Positions 1 to 11,946 of a DNA stretch of 64,000 nucleotides are shown here, one piece after another; the first letter of the stretch is position 1, and every line of letters begins with the position of its first letter. The notes under the pieces are model-generated. The model did not search any database, was not told the DNA's origin, and worked only from the letters and a program-made list of their open reading frames with translations. The stretch is from NCBI GenBank assembly GCA_015179025.1, contig WHUX01000084.1, positions 166,805-230,804 of the forward strand, given 5' to 3'. This stretch comes from Terfezia claveryi. Its lineage: Eukaryota > Ascomycota > Pezizomycetes > Pezizales > Pezizaceae. Both the position numbers and the translations under genes were made by a program.

Positions 1-20
1 GGCCAGGGATGGAAGATTTA

Positions 21-117
21 AAGGACTTTAGTAAACAGGGGAGAGAACGTAAGGGCTTCAGTAAATAGGGGAGAGAATGCAAGGATTCAGTAAACAGGGG
101 AGGAATTTAGTAAAGGG
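21..117. repeat. short tandem repeat, about 30-bp unit
   Basis: Three to four imperfect units of the form AAGGACTTTAGTAAACAGGGGAGAG... follow one another, with spacing shrinking from 30 to about 25 bp. They lie at the window edge, so the array may begin earlier. No gene is seen from here to about 570; the remainder is moderately GC-rich unique-looking sequence. Confidence 0.7.
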
Positions 118-569
118 CAGTTGAACTCGAGAGGTAGGGATGTGGGGAAGTTGTGGGTTCTGTGGTAGCCAACCAGGAGATGGAGATGGATGAATGTGTT
201 TGCTCTGGGGGAACTCTGCGACCCCGCAGTGATAGTCGCTGTGACTGTCGAGACGGACCTGAGTGGTGGCTTTTCCCGGCAGTAACGCCGTGTCTTTTGA
301 GTGAGCCCATTCATCATGATGGTGGGTTTTAACCTATGTAGCGAGGCGGTTTCCTATTATAAGTTTCATCAATACAGTGCGGATAATATAACGATAAAAT
401 TCCTCTTGTTTATATACCCGCTTCTCTCGTATTTCTTCCTACTCTATTTCTGTTACCCTCAACTAAGCACCTCGGTGACGTTTGGGTATCATGAGTCTGG
501 GTGCTGGGAAGAGTTGTCAAAGCCCATCCCCCGAATGATCACTTAACAATTTGGTGACGCAGATTCCCT

Positions 570-1465
570 CAACTATTTCGATTTGTGATACTGAAGCTGA
601 GAATGGCCATATTAAACTTCGCTCCAGTTCCCTCTCGAACTTCAGGCTCTTCTCCATGCTCTATCCAACCTCCCATAGGTAATGTATCTCATCCAATATC
701 GTCTTGCACCTCATGTCCAAGTGCTAACATAGCAGTAAGTAGGTATATAGTACCGCAGTCTCGTTCCACAGAACAATCCCCAATGATATATCTCTCACAA
801 GTTTGAATCTGCTCTAGCACTTGTCCCAAAGGTGTTGGTCTAGTATGAGCCAAAAGCTGCTTCTTCCACTTGGTTCCCTCCGGTGCGGTATCCCTTAACT
901 CTGGAGTACGAAAAAACCACATTCCCTCAGCTCAGCCGTATAGGGATTCGTGTTTCATCTTGCATCCGTTCACCATGGCTTCTCTATACTCGAGAAACTG
1001 CCCTTGAGCACGCAGATAATGCCATTGACAATCTTCGCCTTGATCGCTAGAGCGGTCCTTTGATACCAAAGGTACCTCTGTGAGTGCTTTATCTGATGCA
1101 GCAATTATCCACTGGAGTCTTTTTCCCTCTACTCACACTCATCGAGTTGATGGGCTCCTACGTAGGGCATGGGGCTAGTACATGGCTTTAGTCAAGGTCC
1201 CTAGCTATAGCGAATGTGGTACGTCGTCCTTGAGCTCTAGCTGAACTGTGGGCACGAAGCTGTCTATATGGGATGAGAAGTTGCTCACAGGGAAGATGAT
1301 CTAGGCAAACCCACCGTGCATTTGCAGTGAAGGCACCTCTCTCGTCTGGGCTCTGGCTTGGCTTCCTAATCGTCTCCATTAGCAACGTTATAACGCCAAC
1401 ACTTACAGTTGTCTCATCTGAGCCCAAGAAACCTCTTCCTCCATCTTGTTGGCAGAGCGTAGGTA
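570..1465 (-). pseudogene. unrecognised decayed coding stretch
   Basis: Two minus-strand open stretches (about 1460 to 1188 and 922 to 689) have a protein-like composition, for example ANARWVCLDHLPCEQLLIPY in the first and ALGHEVQDDIG in the second. They are separated by frame changes and stops. I do not recognise a family. The upstream end is cut exactly at the left inverted repeat of the Fot1/pogo element at 1466, so the first residues of the open frame are really transposon sequence. It could be a host gene broken by that insertion, or an older transposon ORF. No continuation was identified right of 3,710. Confidence 0.25.
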
Positions 1466-3708
1466 CCCATCCTTCACCGGGTAGTGCATCATCACAGGGA
1501 TATACATCAGCCCCCACGCTATCCCTGTCTCGGCTATGTCAGCGCGCATGCGGGGTAAATATTAACCAGATCCCGACCGTCGCAATGAATATTAGGTCAA
1601 ATACAACCTAGAGAACGCAATAGAGCCAACGGTAGGCAGATTCTGGCTCTAAACAATTGAGGTTAATACTAATAAAGTAGTAGTAGTCACAATGGGCAAG
1701 CTAAAGACACGCCGACTTCAGGTAGCCAAAGCAGAGGCCGATCATGAGAAAGCAATCAAGAACGCATGCGATGGAGTACAACAAGGATGGTTTACATCAA
1801 TGCGAAAGGCAGCCGAAGCTTATGGGGTTCATTATTCCACTGTACGAAGGCGCCTAAACCACAGAGATTAGCACATGTACATCAACAGACATTGACACCA
1901 GGAGAAGAGAGAGCAATCATGAGATGGATTATATGATTAGAGGAGTTTGGATTCCCACCTCGAGTGAGTCATGTGAAGGAAGCAATAGTACTATTGAAGC
2001 ACCCAGAGCTTGGTTTTGAAGAGGAAGTTATTGAGGTGTATTTTAAGAAAGCTCTTGGAAAAAATTATTTGACCCACTTTCTGGATCAACATCCTAAGCT
2101 AGTACCCAAACTTAGTAGCAACTTCAATAAGCGACGGCTTAAACAAAGTGATCTAGGAGTCATTCAGCGTTATTTTTCGAAGGTTCAACAAGTACAGAAG
2201 AAATATTGTATAACTGAGGGAAATGCCTATAATATAGATAAAAAAGAATTTCAACAAGAGATATCTGATAGAGTGAAGGTAATATGCTAACAATGGGAAT
2301 GTAGTATAACTAGGAAGATAGCAACTGATAGTACATAGAAGTTAATTATAGTAGTGGAGACAATTTCTGAAGATAGAAGAGTTCTTTCTCCACTCATTAT
2401 TTATAAGGGCATGGCATATTATATGGGGTGGTATTAGCACTTGGATTTATTGATAGATATCTGCAAGAATTGGAAGTTTACTTATAGTAAAACTAGATGG
2501 AATAATAGCTTCTTGAGTATTATATAGTTGAAGCATTTCTATAATATTACTAAAGAATAATTGGTCTTAGTACAACAATACCAATTTCTTATTCTTAATA
2601 GTTGTGAGATTCATATTCATATTAATTTCATTCAATATTAGTATATTTCTTATCAGATTGTTGCATATTATCTTCCTTCTCATACTATACATCTTCTTCA
2701 GCTATTAGACATTAGTATATTTTCTCCACTACAGAAAGCATATGGCAAGGAGGTTGATCATCTAACCTATTTTGACAATGTAGCAATTAATAAAGAAAAT
2801 TTCCTACTTTTCCTAGTAAAAGCTTGAGCTTAAGCTTATACTAAAGAAAATATTCTAGGTACATGGAGAGGTACCAGTAGTGGACTAATTCCTCTTAATC
2901 TACAAAAGGTTTTAATTAAATTACTAACTTATTGAGATCTAAAAAAGGAATTAAAATCCATATCCCTACCACTAGTCCCTCTTACCCTTTGAAATTCAAC
3001 TGCCATGCTATAAAGCTAGACAAGCCAAGTTGTTATTTTAATAGAAGGACTAGGATATAGATTGAGTTGAATTGGCATAGTTGATTGACTCCTTAGAGAG
3101 GTTGCTCTCAATACAGATAAAGACTTACAACTAGAACGAGATATCCTCTAAAAGTGGCAACAAGTGCAAAAATTGGTAGCCCTGGTCAATAGGAAGGAGC
3201 TTACAACTGAAGAGGGTACTGTTCTTAATGGGACTGTACTCCATCAGCTCTATTTGCAACAAGAGCGTGCAGAGAGGAAGAAAGAAGCTACATGGCAGGC
3301 CCGGGAGGAACGCTTGTCTCAACCACTGTCTCAGAAGAATAAAGGCAAAGCAACGCAACTACGCAAGGTATCTGTCCACTTCGAAGAGTCTGAAGGATGT
3401 ACTACATCTGAGGAATCAGTTGATGAGTCCGGATATGTTATGGAAGATTGGGAGTCAGATCTAGAGGCTCCACTCGATCCCAACTCATCAGTTGAGTCGG
3501 TTATTATGGTGGATACCCCGTTGCCTATGAGGCGTCAAGCACCCCCACTGCCCCAAACTCCTCTCAGACCTTGTCATGTATCTCCTATTGTTGTTGGAAG
3601 AAGCGTTGGATCTCCTGTGTATCGTGTAACTAGGTCTCGGGCTGCAAGAAGTTGATTGCGAGAATTGATGCATTTCCCGGTGATGATGCACTACCCGGTG
3701 AAGTATGG
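1466..3708 (+). mobile_element. Fot1/pogo-type DNA transposon with TIRs
   Basis: Inverted repeats of about 43 bp bound the unit: the left one (about 1467-1509) contains TTCACCGGGTAGTGCATCAT and the right one (about 3667-3708) carries its reverse complement, with four or five mismatches over the arm. A TA dinucleotide flanks both ends (1464-1465 and 3709-3710), as expected for the TA target duplication of Tc1/mariner/pogo elements; the left side has one extra C. The length of 2.24 kb is normal for Fot1-like elements. The single gene inside is broken, so the copy is non-autonomous. Boundaries are seen directly; the family call rests on the transposase remnants. Confidence 0.9.
1692..3655 (+). 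pseudogene. Fot1/pogo transposase, frameshifted and stop-ridden
   Basis: A cut-and-paste transposase binding its own TIRs. It starts with ATG at 1692 in a psq-like helix-turn-helix (RKAAEAYGVHYSTVRRRL). The frame shifts near 1862-1868 into the CENP-B-type helix (LTPGEERAIMRWI, then HPELGFEEEVIEVYFKKALG). The DDE domain follows in fragments: first acidic site at NIDKKEF, second site degraded to LILNSCEIHIHINF (an Asp expected before the His-rich stretch reads Asn), third site intact in LLDISIFSPLQKAYG. The C-terminal third (3164-3655) is still open, acidic, and ends in an Arg-rich tail. Stops such as ATATGA near 1936 and the Asp-to-Asn change fit C:G to T:A decay. Domain order and length match Fot1 transposases. 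Confidence 0.88.
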
Positions 3709-3710
3709 TA

Positions 3711-5641
3711 GCCGGCGGTATCAACACTGATATCCCACAATCTCCGCGTAGGCTCTGAGATCTAGTGTCTGGGTATCTCGGGTATAAAATTGTATATAGC
3801 GAACTTGAAGGAATTAAAGCAATGATTTTGGAGTGGAATATGTATTGCTCGAGACCTCAGTCTACCAACCTCTTGTTAAGTAGCAGAGAATCCCCGTGTA
3901 CTTCCAAGTAGGTGCCTGATCCAGCTATAGGCAGCTTGCCACTCGGATCGCCCACGTCAAACGCTTCCAAGTCATTCTTAGAATTGCAAGTAGATGAATG
4001 GTTTGGTCAGAGAAAGTTACCCGAGTAAGTACATGATTCAAGCCAATCCTCTTAAAACATTGTGTTCGTGGGCATGCTCGCAAAGCCACCTACATACGTG
4101 GGGAAGCAGGTTGGGTACGTCTAGTTGCATGAGTGTCAATCACATCCATCCAGGGCAGGCCTTAATGTGTCTATCCAGGAGCCATCTAGTTAGTTTCTGT
4201 TTTCTTCACAGTTTGACCTCCACAGTGAGTCAGTGACGTCGTACAATTGTCTCTTGGGAAGGAATGCTGGAGGTGAAGTTCAGGTAAACTATTTCCGAAT
4301 ACGTCTAGCCGCTTCAACTTGACCATAAGGCATCGAAATACGGGTTCAATCAACGTAAGGTTAACGCAGGTGGAAATGAACTCCTTAGTTGGAATATTTC
4401 ACAGGTACTACTTGCGTCATTAACGCCCACCCAGGTGGGTGTGAGACCCACCAGTTAGACATAACTTTCGTGGGATGACTAATTGGGAAACCGGGGAGGA
4501 ATTTTTTCTGGTTCTTATTACGTTTATGTGTTATAATTACATGTGTACTTGTACGTGTTTTCGTCTCAAAATAGGTTTACTCTAGATCCCGCTTTAGTTA
4601 TGACAACTGGCTAATTGTAATATAGGTCGTATTAGTGATATATTTTCGAGAACTGAGTCCTACACTATAAACTAAGAATAGCGAGAACTCAAAGCTACTA
4701 GAAAACAACGAATTGACTTGCTCTCGGGGGGCTTGTCATTTACAAGTTCCGGTCAGCTATATGAATCTGGGAAAGATACATGATTTTGGATCTCATGTCC
4801 TTATGCACCGTAACGATACAAACCTGGCTTTGCCTCGTTCCTTTGCATCAATTCTTCCATTTATCTGGTTATATGCACCGGAGGACTCTGATAGGTTATG
4901 CCTTTATCCCGGAGACCTTGATCAATGATTTAGGTTTTATAAGATGTCAGTTTTGGCCATATCGACTACTTTAGTTGGGGATTGCGGGATGCTACACGTG
5001 ATTTACTCATGTCGATTAACTCCGTTCTACTCCACTTGCAACGCTATATTTACGTATTGCCTTCGGAGATGACAATTAGAGTAGTTCTGGGGAACCGAAA
5101 ACTTTGCCACTCTGGTCACGGTTTGGTGTTGCCATGGCATTTACCTTTGGGATTTGGATGGAAGGCAGTATCATCGCCCATGCCGTATAATGTACTCAGC
5201 GTTCATAATTGTGAGATCTGAGTAGATCACCCTGTAACTTTGGGTATGTGTGTAAAATGATGCAAGCCTCAGATATCCATTGATTTGATTATGGCGTATC
5301 AATTGCAAGGTGGAGCTAGTCATGGCTTAACTGTGTGGCTTTTAGATTCGGGTGGCGGGAGCAATAGGATTGAAATCTACTTGGCCCGAGGGGTGGAGGC
5401 TGGAACGCCAGAGGAATATTCCAACTGATGCCATAAACCCATGAATACGTACGTCAAGGTATGGGGTTGGTAACCATGGTGGGGTGATTGCGAATATATA
5501 TTATGTCGGATTTGCCTATACGTTTCCATTGCAAATTAAACATAACATTACACGATCTTGAGCAGCCCTTGATACTACGTCCACAAAGGAGGATTAACTG
5601 CATTGTCCCGAGCAATACGCATTGAATAATAATATAACATA
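3711..5641. other. intergenic, nothing recognised
   Basis: Several 60-80 codon open frames occur, but none shows a domain, and composition is irregular. A short local palindrome, CCACCCAGGTGGG, lies near 4430. The last 130 bp is AT-rich and leads into the secreted-protein gene, so it presumably includes its promoter; no firm TATA element could be assigned. Confidence 0.4.
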
Positions 5642-6032
5642 ATGGTGTGTTATATTTTCTCCACCATTACTTCTTTCTGTTACAATCTCTCCTAACTCCC
5701 CTCCTTCCTTGCAGCTCCCAACCCTCTCCATCTCCTCCCTACCCCTCCTCCTCACGACCCTACTCCTCCTCATAGAGTTTACCTCAGCATGGCGTCTCCT
5801 AGTCAACTACTCCGACGGCGTCCAAGTAAAACGCCACGGCCACCATAACTCGCATTGCCGGAGGTTCCAAAAGACAGATGCACCCATTACGAGTGCATAT
5901 TTTGAGAAGAGTTTGTCGGCGGATACGTTTGTGCTGTATCATGATGCGAAGTGTAAGGAGGAGGGGTATAAGGGCCATAAGGGGAATAATCCAGTTCCGG
6001 TCACGAAGTATTTGAGTTATAAGGTTTATTAA
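5642..6032 (+). CDS. small secreted protein, start codon split from body by a 70-bp intron
   Basis: The long open frame here (from 5709) has no usable ATG at its beginning; it starts inside a pyrimidine-rich acceptor (TTCCTTGCAG, ending at 5714). An ATG at 5642-5644 is followed at once by GTGTGT, a fungal-like donor, with a CTAAC branch site at about 5692. Splicing 5645-5714 joins ATG in phase to CTC, giving about 105 residues that begin MLPTLSISSLPLLLTTLL and run to a cleavage-like ...EFTSA/W, a convincing signal peptide. The mature part is small (about 80 residues), basic, His- and Tyr-rich, with two cysteines (HNSHCRRF and HDAKCKEE) and ends YLSYKVY. It resembles fungal small secreted or effector-like proteins in shape; no named family is claimed. 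It is one of the few intact coding stretches in the window. Confidence 0.65.
5645..5714 (+). other. predicted spliceosomal intron directly after ATG
   Basis: Donor GTGTGT at 5645, branch-like CTAAC at about 5692, pyrimidine tract, and acceptor TTGCAG ending at 5714. The 70-bp length is normal for filamentous fungi. The call is needed to supply a start codon for the secreted protein. Confidence 0.6.
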
Positions 6033-7440
6033 AGCTACAGAAGGGGTACTGTTTGGGTATATGTGGAAGAGGATAGGGATTTTGTGCTATGGAGGATACG
6101 AAGGTTGGGAGTAGGGGGGCGATTGGTACGCATGCAGTGGGGTGCGAGTGACATGGTTGGGAATAATGTTTTGGTACTTCATTAATTCAATAATGTAATT
6201 TACCTGTCGGAAGAATATGGACATGCTTAGTGTTAAGGCCTATTTAGTTAAGAATTTTGAAACACATGTGAGGTTGGGCACCTATAAACAAGATGCCCAG
6301 AAGTTCCATTCAAGTGAAGTCCCTAATTCGGGCCTCGTACCGTCCCTACCCAGTCAGATCACTATTATATAGAGGAGTAAAAGTGCGTTCGCAGTGCACT
6401 GGTTTCTCGGTGAGTGAACCGGTGAGCAAAACTTTCACGAGGTAAAAAGTACTGACTGAGGGCGTACGCCTACAAACTGATATACCTACTCATCTCCAGC
6501 ACATGCTAAGTAACGTTACAAAACACCACGCACATGACATTTTGTTTTTTATATATATATATATATATTTTTGTTACCCAGTCATATATATATGGATAGT
6601 TCTAGGCTATTATATCCGGCCGTCATAATTTTACACCAACACCGCCGCTTTTGAAAAATATTCATGGAAGATCAAAGGAAGCAATGAGAAAGCTCTACTC
6701 TTGAATTGTGACAAGAAAACCTGACATCTCAGACTATGGGTGAAGCGGTTCTTCCCATACAAATTTGTAACTATTAGGTGAGGGATGTATCCTGGACAAT
6801 GTAAATAAAAGCACTCCATAGTAGAATTAACAATGGCCGGAAATTAATGGAACGGAACTATCCATGCACCTTTGGCCTGTCAATTATTGGGCCCTCACGT
6901 CGAAGTTCTTGTGGGTGACTGCACGCCTGTGCAGAGGGGGTATTCTGAATATTTTATTCAAGTCAGACATAATTACTTCTTGGTTTCAGTAGGAATATCA
7001 TTTTGCCATCAATTTTTAAATTATTTTCACCACAAATTTTTTTTTCTTCTAGTTCACCACTTTTGTCTGCTAATAGCAAACAAGCGTAATCATCAACTCG
7101 CATATAGTTCAAGACTATGGAGCGCGTAAGGAAACCCTCTGATGTAGTCTGGCAACGCAAGATACAATGACAGAAAATTGTTGATCGAGTGGAAACAACT
7201 CACACCGGTGGACAATAAAATCAGAAGAAAAAGATAAGAGTGATACATACTCCCCTGATTCCCCACAGAACTATGCAAAACCACACACACTCTATCTCTC
7301 TCTCTGTTCTTGCCAGTATCTATAATGCCTTTTTTTGGAAGTGCGTTTTAGCCGGGCCTTCTCGGGTAAGTGAAACCGGCGAATGATGGGCTGGCACCTG
7401 CAAGAGATTCATTCTGGGGCCGGTATTCGGCTTGCCCCTG
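6033..7440. other. intergenic with AT microsatellite
   Basis: No supported gene. A pure (AT)9 run lies at 6551-6568, followed by a shorter ATATATAT stretch near 6585. Open frames here are short and compositionally random. Confidence 0.5.
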
Positions 7441-7499
7441 CCACTCGGTCCAGTAGGAGTGATACCATCAGCTGATCTTACTCGATATCGCAATAATAA

Positions 7500-7709
7500 G
7501 CATTGGGACACACCACCAAACTTACAATTGATGTTCGCCCCTCGATGCAGTAGGAGTGATGCCATCTGATAACTCTTCCATGTTGCAAGGCCCAAAGCAG
7601 TCCCGTTTGTACTGCCGGTAGCATTGATGTCCCATACTAGATCCAGGAGCAGTGGTATTGCCTTCTACAGGTCCAAATTTATGATCTTGGATACTCCCTC
7701 ACCCAAGCC
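7500..7709 (-). pseudogene. ankyrin-repeat pseudogene fragment
   Basis: Reading the minus strand from about 7709 downward gives GLGEGVSKIINLDL, a stop, then KAIPLLLDLVWDINATGS and ATWKSYQMASLLLHRGANIN. These are two adjacent ankyrin repeats of the fungal NACHT/ankyrin style (LLL..GADINA..G..GTAL..A). The rest of the protein is missing: the frame runs on into unrelated sequence toward 7320 and no further repeats were found upstream. Ankyrin repeats are protein-binding scaffolds; no function can be assigned to this remnant. Confidence 0.6.
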
Positions 7710-8125
7710 TTAGCCATGTTATGTCAATGAGTATCTTCTCAGACTATATCTCCAACTCATTCCTTTGATCCGAAACTGTGTATATCTTCTAATACCTGGC
7801 GCCAGCTGCACCGATTTGCGCGATACCTCCTGCAGAATTCACTCCCTAGCCTGCTGTGCATATCCTCTTCCTTACTTGGCTGTGACAGATATCCCTTTTC
7901 CATCCACACTCTTGCATTAATTTCTCAGCCTTTTGGAAAGAGATTCCAGCCCACTTTGACTGTCTTCATCATTCTTATACAGTCTAGGAAGCTGATTTCT
8001 TGCGTAGCCTTCGCTAGCTCTGCGTCTTCGGTTTGTCTGGTGGATTCATGGCTGACCGTGTTTGCAATATAATCTCACATATCTTTCGGACTATCCGAAT
8101 GGAGATATACGAGAATAACCAAGGT

Positions 8126-8240
8126 TAGTAAGGAATCCTGGCGAGTAATCTGTAGATCACCGATTAATCGGCGAAGTGGTCCGAGGCAAGTTGCTGTAGA
8201 CAGAGACCGAGGCGAGTTGATAGCCAAACGAGTTGTCAGG
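8126..8240. repeat. hAT-terminal remnant (solo end sequence)
   Basis: About 115 bp closely matches the subterminal region at the right end of the first hAT copy (34,278-34,400) and the left end of the second (57,110-57,230), including ATTAATCGG, AAGTGGTCCGAGG and repeated GGCGAGT motifs. It is isolated from any transposase here, so it is a broken end or a MITE-like derivative. The 180-codon minus-strand frame running through it (8075-8614) is a by-product of this repeat and of the LINE tail at 8.5 kb and is not called as a gene. Confidence 0.65.
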
Positions 8241-8500
8241 GTGGCCTCCCCTCGCTGCAACTGCGCAATCTGATCAAAGTGTGTTCCCTTATGAGTTTCT
8301 GCATGATTTGAGCCAGGGTCTCCTTCATTTCGCTGAGGGAGGTGTCTGTCTAGCGCTTGGTACCAGTCAACACTGCTGAAGTGGTGGATGATTTTCACGG
8401 AAATGAGGCCAATTAATAGTGGTGAGATGGGCACAAAGTAGTCTCTCTCAAGTGGAGATGGGTAAAGTTGACTTGGAGAGCGTATTCCATCAACTGTAGC

Positions 8501-8610
8501 ATTTTTTTTAAAAGAAAAATACTTGTTACTCCTCTGCGGTCCCGTTATGGAGACCATGAAGAGCCACCCAGAAGTAGTCTGGTTACCCAGAAGCCGGGTG
8601 ATAAACTGTA
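8501..8610 (-). mobile_element. 5'-truncated LINE 3' end
   Basis: On the minus strand the sequence GTGGCTCTTCATGG...ATAACGGGACCG...GAGGAGTAACAAGTATT ends in a short A-rich tail (plus-strand T/A run at 8502-8519). The same 3' end, with point differences, is found at 9,250-9,372 and at the end of the larger LINE at 11,532. Short 3' copies ending in poly(A) are the signature of target-primed reverse transcription. Confidence 0.6.
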
Positions 8611-9249
8611 GCATGAACTTGGCTCCCTTTCTTTTTCTAGAGTTCCAAAACTCCCGGGGCTATTCTTAATGTGTCTGTAAAGGACCTCTAGACCAGATTC
8701 ATAGCCTAGCTGAAGGACTACTGAGATCCAGCGAGCCCAATTGGAAAATTAATGATACATTGCTCGGTTGGTTGGAATCCGAAATCCTTATCCAGCACGG
8801 CACCAGAATGGGTGCAACCAAGCTGCAATGGACTAAAGATTTCCAGGGCCCATTGCAGAGCTGACTCCCTAATCGTTGCATATCAAGCATAGAGCTTTCA
8901 TAGGGAGCCTTCATTATACTTCCTCCCTATTCCGAGGCAGGTAAGAATGTTTCCCATGATGGGTATAGCTGACACTGCCACCCAAAGAGTGGTAGCCAAC
9001 GCAAATTACGCAAATCGCGATGGATTTGTTAGTGCATCTATTAGTCGATCCCAGGCTTGTTCTGTAGTTTCGTCTAGGCAGCACTGGTAGCGCCTGTTCG
9101 GTGAAGAAATGAAGGGAAGCCACGATCTTGTCGTCTTCATTAGAACAGGAACGTCGATTTATGCGGGCAATCATGTCACGACAGCTGGAGCCATCACGAA
9201 TTGCGCTATTCAAATCGGGCAGTGGGCCAACTAAACACAGTGCTTTAGG
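8611..9249. other. intergenic, nothing recognised
   Basis: No open frame with a recognisable domain on either strand. Confidence 0.4.
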
Positions 9250-9372
9250 TTTTTTTTTTTCTTTTTTAATAACTCCATACTCCTATCCGGTCCCAGTAAG
9301 GGGACCATGAGGAGCCACTCGGAAGTCCGGGTGGATTCAGGACAAGGCAAATAATCTGCCTGGTCCGCGCCT
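9250..9372 (-). mobile_element. 5'-truncated LINE 3' end
   Basis: A second short copy of the LINE 3' end. The plus strand begins with an interrupted T-run at 9250-9267 (poly(A) tail on the minus strand), followed by the reverse complement of GTGGCTCCTCATGG, CCGGATAGGAGTA and CAGGCAGATTA, all shared with the 11.5 kb copy. All three LINE tails lie in the same orientation within 3.1 kb. Confidence 0.65.
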
Positions 9373-9958
9373 ATATACCGCAAATAACGAGTAACAAACT
9401 AACAAAAGCCAAAAGTACCGGATCTGACTACATAAAGAAAGCGTAATAAAATTCTGTAAACAAAGAGTGCACGGTGCTTTAGTATTGCTGTCAGATAAGA
9501 AGTAGAAATAAGGGGAAACCATCTCTTCTAACCAACGCATTGGAATGACCAATATGCATCAAAATCACGACAACTCGATACCGTTTCTTAAATTGGCATG
9601 CGCCCCGTGTGGCTTATGACCTATTCCTGCAATGTCCATGCCCTTTGCTCCAGTGCCAGACATTGTCGTCTTCACCGCATTGTTTTTGTTTATCAATCCC
9701 ATTCAAGTAAACATATACCTGGTCAGTCTGTCTATATATACTACCAATAGTGGGAACGTCTGTCTTCCACTCTGACAAACTGTCGCGCTCCAATTTTAGG
9801 TAATCCTGCCGGGTCAAATTCCGCTCGGGGTTCCGGGCGGCTCATCATCGGGACCGCATGAGTACTGAATATTTTGAAAAAAGAAAATGCCGGGTCAAAA
9901 TTGTCACACCAGGCTTGTCGAAGGCATAAGATATCCTCGTGCTGGGACCGAATAGGAG
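9373..9958. other. no supported gene
   Basis: A minus-strand frame contains LSEWKTDVPTIGSIYRQTDQ (around 9760-9720) followed by a possible GTATAT intron donor. It faintly resembles the region of HET domains where residues alternate around IYRQAD, but too little is left to call. Confidence 0.3.
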
Positions 9959-11946
9959 TAGTATCACTTATGGCGTAACGATCGACAACCACGTGACGAT
10001 CGACACGGGCTCCCCAGTAACATTCCAATATCTCTATCAATAAATGCAATATCGATGCAGTAAGAAAAATGAATATAGGCTAAAAACACTCGAAAAACCC
10101 AAATTTTTCATCTCCAGCCCAATCCGAGCTACTGTGAACCCTCTATAGCACCTGAACCCTCAATACCCCGTACGACCACCCCTCTAGCATAACCACCCAC
10201 CCTACCCTCCCCACGCCGCCCACGACAACCACTACTAGCCGCCATAGGTTCCCCAGAGGTCTACTCTGTAAGCCTTATTAGTATAGACTCAAGCTGCTTA
10301 CTGTATATAGAACTACATGCACTGCAAACTGTATTGCTCGGTATAACTTTTGCAAGCTAGCCTCCTCGATATCGAATTTCAGCTATTTTGAGCGATTCAA
10401 TCAAGCTATATTTGTGGTACTGCAATCTTAATATCTTAGGGTGTTCCTCTATGCAGTTTTTTAAGCCCAGTATGTTCCGTAGCCCCTGCACCATGCAAAT
10501 CTCTGACCAAGCTCCATATATCTCGATATGCAGCCTATTCGGGCTCAAGGTTTTAGCAATGATAATACTAAGCCTCTCGCGTTCAATACAGGCTTAGCCG
10601 AGGCCTTTGAAGGTCCTTGAGCTGCTTCTACGACTGGGGCTTCACCTCTGTGCCATTTTTTAGTATTTTGAGGGTTTAGGAGTTTGTGCACATCATACTA
10701 GCTCTAGAATTGAAGTTCATCAATTTCACGAGCTTCAATTGAGCCACATTTGCCAAAGCGCAAGGTAGACGCCTTCACCATATACCTGTATTCAGTGCTA
10801 GCTCTAATACTAACCCTTCAACGTTGCTGGTGCAAGTCTGTGGTACTACTGGTGCCCTTGCCATAGTAGTACCCAGACCCCCCCTCTACCGAACGCATCT
10901 CAGCTACCCTCACCCCCCCCAACTTGGTCAAGACCTCTTAACTTCCTTCAAGTTGTTGTGGATACTCCTGCATCATCCTAGTTACAAGCAATCCTACACA
11001 GATCATAAGTTCCTCTACAATATCAAGATATCCGGCGGAGGCAGAAAAATATACCCAAACCCTCAAAATACTTAACAAAGGCACAGAGGTGAAGCCCTAG
11101 TCATAGAAGCAGCTCAAGGACCTTCAAAGGCCTCGGTTAAGCCTATATTGAATCCGAGAGGCTTAGTATTATCATTGCTAGGACCCTTGAGCCTGAATAG
11201 GTTGCATATCGAGATATATGGAGCTTGGTCAGAGATTTGCATGGTGCAGGGGCTACGGAACATACTAGGCTTAAAAAACTGCATAGAGGGACACCCTAAG
11301 ATATTAAGATTGCAGTACCACAAATATAGCTTGATTGAATCGCTCAAAATAGCTGAAATTCGATATCGAGGAGGCTAGCTTGCAAAAGTTATACCGAGCA
11401 ATACAGTTTGCAGTGCATGTAGTTCTATATACAGTAAGCAGCTTGAGTCTATACTAATAAGGCTTACAGAGTGGACCTCTGGGGAACCTATGGCGGCTAG
11501 TAGTGGTTGTCGTGGGCGGCGTGGGGGGGTATTTTTTTTTTTTTTTTTAATACTTGGTACTCCTATGCAGCCCCGTTAGGGGGGCTATGAGGAGCCACGC
11601 GGAAACCCGGTGGATTCAAGGGAGAGGCAAGTTAATCTGCCAGACCCACGCAAGATAAGTACAAAAACAAAACCGAGACGAGGCCCCATGCTGTCACTAA
11701 CGGACTTAGCCGATGACCCGGAGGCCTGACTGAGCCTCGAACCCTAAACTGTGAGACTCGCGGAAACAAGATGAACTAGTGAACTAAAACAAGGGGAACT
11801 CGTGAAAATCGACACTTCTGAATATCCGCCGATCCCAACTGGGACCTGACTAACTCGCAGGTGGAAAAAGGTAAACTCGGAAACCAACAGCCGACAAAAT
11901 GCCTTACGGCCTCTGAATGAAATGTTGCAATTAAAACCCCGACTCC

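Noticed and set aside
4713..5221. Several overlapping 60-80 codon frames
   Set aside because: No domain, no consistent codon pattern, and frames overlap each other without continuity.
8075..8614. 179-codon minus-strand frame
   Set aside because: It runs through a LINE 3' tail and a hAT terminal remnant, so it is a chance fusion of repeat sequences.
9614..9817. Possible HET-domain fragment (IGSIYRQTDQVYVYL)
   Set aside because: The match is short, lacks the flanking HET motifs, and a possible intron donor makes the frame uncertain.
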